This document shows positions 32,440 to 33,708 of a stretch of DNA of 33,708 nt, piece by piece (the stretch's first letter is position 1; every line of letters starts with the position of its first letter). The stretch is from an uncultured Burkholderiales bacterium. Its GTDB lineage: Bacteria; Pseudomonadota; Gammaproteobacteria; Burkholderiales; Burkholderiaceae_C. A program made the translations under genes and the position numbers. The DNA is taken from contig CAMFGY010000041.1 of assembly GCA_945952065.1 (NCBI GenBank), positions 1 to 33,708 on the forward strand, given 5' to 3'. The notes under the pieces were generated by a model that ran no database searches, was not told where the DNA came from, and saw nothing but the letters and a program-made list of their open reading frames with translations.

Positions 32440-33708
32440 ATGATCTCAATTCAATTGCCTGACGGTTCCAAGCGCGAATTCCCGCAAGCCGTGACCGTGG
32501 CCGAAGTGGCGGCCTCGATCGGCACCGGTTTGGCCAAGGCGGCCTTGGCAGGTCGTGTCGGCAGCGGTGACGCGGCCCGCATCGTGGACACCAGCTTTTT
32601 GCTGGAGTCGGACACCCAGTTGGCCATCATCACCGACAAAGACGCCGACGGCCTGGAGGTGATCCGCCACTCGACCGCCCACTTGCTGGCCTATGCGGTG
32701 AAAGAGTTGTTCCCGGAGGCGCAGGTCACCATCGGTCCGGTCATCGAGCACGGCTTCTATTACGACTTCAGCTACAAGCGGCCCTTCACGCCTGAAGACC
32801 TGGCAGCCATCGAATCGAAGATGGCGGAGCTGGCCAAGAAGGACGAAAAAGTCACCCGCAGTGTGCTGCCGCGCGACGAAGCCGTGGCCTACTTCAAGAG
32901 CATTGGCGAAGCCTACAAGGCCGAGATCATTGAGAGCATCCCGGCCGACCAGGATGTGTCGCTGTACGCCGAAGGCAAGTTCACCGATCTGTGCCGTGGC
33001 CCTCACGTGCCCTCAACCGGCAAGCTCAAGCACTTCAAGCTGATGAAGGTGGCCGGTGCCTACTGGCGCGGCGACCATCGTAACGAGCAATTGCAGCGCA
33101 TCTACGGCACCGCCTGGGCCACCAAAGACGATCTGCAGAAGTACCTCCTCATGCTGGAGGAGGCCGAGAAGCGCGACCACCGCAAGCTCGGCAAAGAGCT
33201 GGATCTCTTCCATATCGACGAGCATGCGCCGGGCGTGGTGTTCTGGCACCCCAAGGGCTGGACGGTCTGGCAGCAGGTCGAACAGTACATGCGCGCGGTC
33301 TACCGTGACAACGGCTATCAAGAGGTGAAGGGGCCGCAACTGCTGGACAAGACGCTCTGGGAGGCCACCGGTCACTGGGACAAGTACCGTGACAATATGT
33401 TCACGACCGAATCGGAAAAGCGCGATTACGCCTTGAAACCGATGAATTGCCCGGGTCACATCCTGATCTTCAAGCACGGCATCAAGAGCTATCGCGATCT
33501 GCCGCTGCGCTTCGGTGAGTTCGGCCAATGCCATCGCAATGAACCCACGGGCGGCTTGCACGGCATCATGCGCGTGCGCGGCTTCACGCAGGACGATGGC
33601 CACATCTTCTGTACCGAAGACCAGATCCTGCAGGAATGCGTCAACTACACCGCGCTGCTGCAAAAGGTCTACAAGGACTTCGGCTTCACCGACATCATCT
33701 ACAAGGTG
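32440..33708 (+). CDS. thrS: Threonyl-tRNA synthetase (3' part beyond window)
   Basis: The first 423 codons of threonyl-tRNA synthetase, which charges tRNA-Thr. The window edge cuts the gene; the family length is about 635-645 residues. Seen here are the TGS domain (1-62, [13 protein letters not shown]), the editing domain with HSTAH (His77, His81, zinc-coordinating deacylation site) and later [10 protein letters not shown]. The catalytic core begins with [28 protein letters not shown] (Cys and His for active-site zinc) and motif 2 [38 protein letters not shown] 32440 has GGAG (32430-32433) six bases upstream. The 276-base gap before it holds the promoter, leader peptide and attenuator described separately. 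In many bacteria infC, rpmI and rplT follow thrS; they would lie outside. Confidence 0.98.
   Translation, partial: MISIQLPDGSKREFPQAVTVAEVAASIGTGLAKAALAGRVGSGDAARIVDTSFLLESDTQLAIITDKDADGLEVIRHSTAHLLAYAVKELFPEAQVTIGPVIEHGFYYDFSYKRPFTPEDLAAIESKMAELAKKDEKVTRSVLPRDEAVAYFKSIGEAYKAEIIESIPADQDVSLYAEGKFTDLCRGPHVPSTGKLKHFKLMKVAGAYWRGDHRNEQLQRIYGTAWATKDDLQKYLLMLEEAEKRDHRKLGKELDLFHIDEHAPGVVFWHPKGWTVWQQVEQYMRAVYRDNGYQEVKGPQLLDKTLWEATGHWDKYRDNMFTTESEKRDYALKPMNCPGHILIFKHGIKSYRDLPLRFGEFGQCHRNEPTGGLHGIMRVRGFTQDDGHIFCTEDQILQECVNYTALLQKVYKDFGFTDIIYKV

Noticed and set aside
1-33708. CRISPR arrays, insertion sequences, prophage, tRNA or rRNA genes
   Set aside because: No regularly spaced short repeats, transposase or integrase proteins, or RNA gene signatures were found on either strand.

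Overview
The window is about 33.7 kb of GC-rich bacterial chromosome. Its gene content and protein style point to a betaproteobacterium of the order Burkholderiales (Rubrivivax/Roseateles/Inhella-like; the genus is inferred, not proven). Supporting genes include a GSI-type glnA followed by ntrB-ntrC, a Tex protein, MipA, ElaA, PaaI-type thioesterases and thrS. I see no phage, insertion sequence, CRISPR array, rRNA or tRNA. Most of the region looks like densely packed core chromosome.

Layout, left to right. (1) 1-286: non-coding, hairpin-rich and repetitive, ending in a terminator. (2) 287-5943: an AIM24-family protein, then a tightly coupled run of secreted beta-propeller, polysaccharide deacetylase and membrane di-iron hydroxylase (both junctions are ATGA-type overlaps), then an EI24-type membrane protein and a CinA/MoaB-like domain protein. 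(3) 5924-11037: a nitrogen-control block. glnA is preceded by a well-formed sigma-54 promoter and NtrC-type sites and followed by a strong terminator, a small DUF4124-like protein gene, and ntrB-ntrC. (4) 11119-15921: a fatty-acid/acyl-CoA block with a palindromic operator, a FadB/FadJ-like fusion enzyme, a thiolase, two PaaI-like thioesterases and a small membrane protein. (5) 15952-19131 (minus): two tandem chemoreceptors whose signalling halves are nearly identical at the DNA level. (6) 19316-21261: a CurA-like reductase overlapping an ElaA acetyltransferase, convergent with an hsp20 gene that has a perfect FNR/Anr-type box in its promoter region. (7) 21449-23703 (minus): a Tat-exported polysaccharide deacetylase coupled to a glycoside-hydrolase-like protein. 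(8) 23845-28607: a TIGR03862-like flavoprotein, a MipA outer-membrane protein (minus), and Tex with a TTG start. (9) 28780-32164: a TonB-dependent receptor followed closely by a patatin-like lipase. (10) 32187-33708: thrS, truncated by the right edge, with an unusual 5' leader.

The most interesting signal is the thrS leader. A 28-residue open frame at 32230-32316 carries all four threonine codons within its first nine codons (ACA, then ACT ACG ACC in a row). It is followed by an intrinsic terminator at 32348-32378. The 5' arm of that terminator is perfectly complementary over 11 bases to a segment inside the leader frame (32281-32291). This is the architecture of a ribosome-mediated transcription attenuator sensing charged tRNA-Thr, placed in front of threonyl-tRNA synthetase. 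The known thrS controls I can name are T-box elements in Firmicutes and translational autorepression in E. coli.

Other points worth a second look are the class II-positioned FNR box of hsp20, the gene-converted chemoreceptor pair, the split PgaB-like deacetylase/hydrolase pair, and a deacetylase with an altered metal-binding motif (TFDTG).
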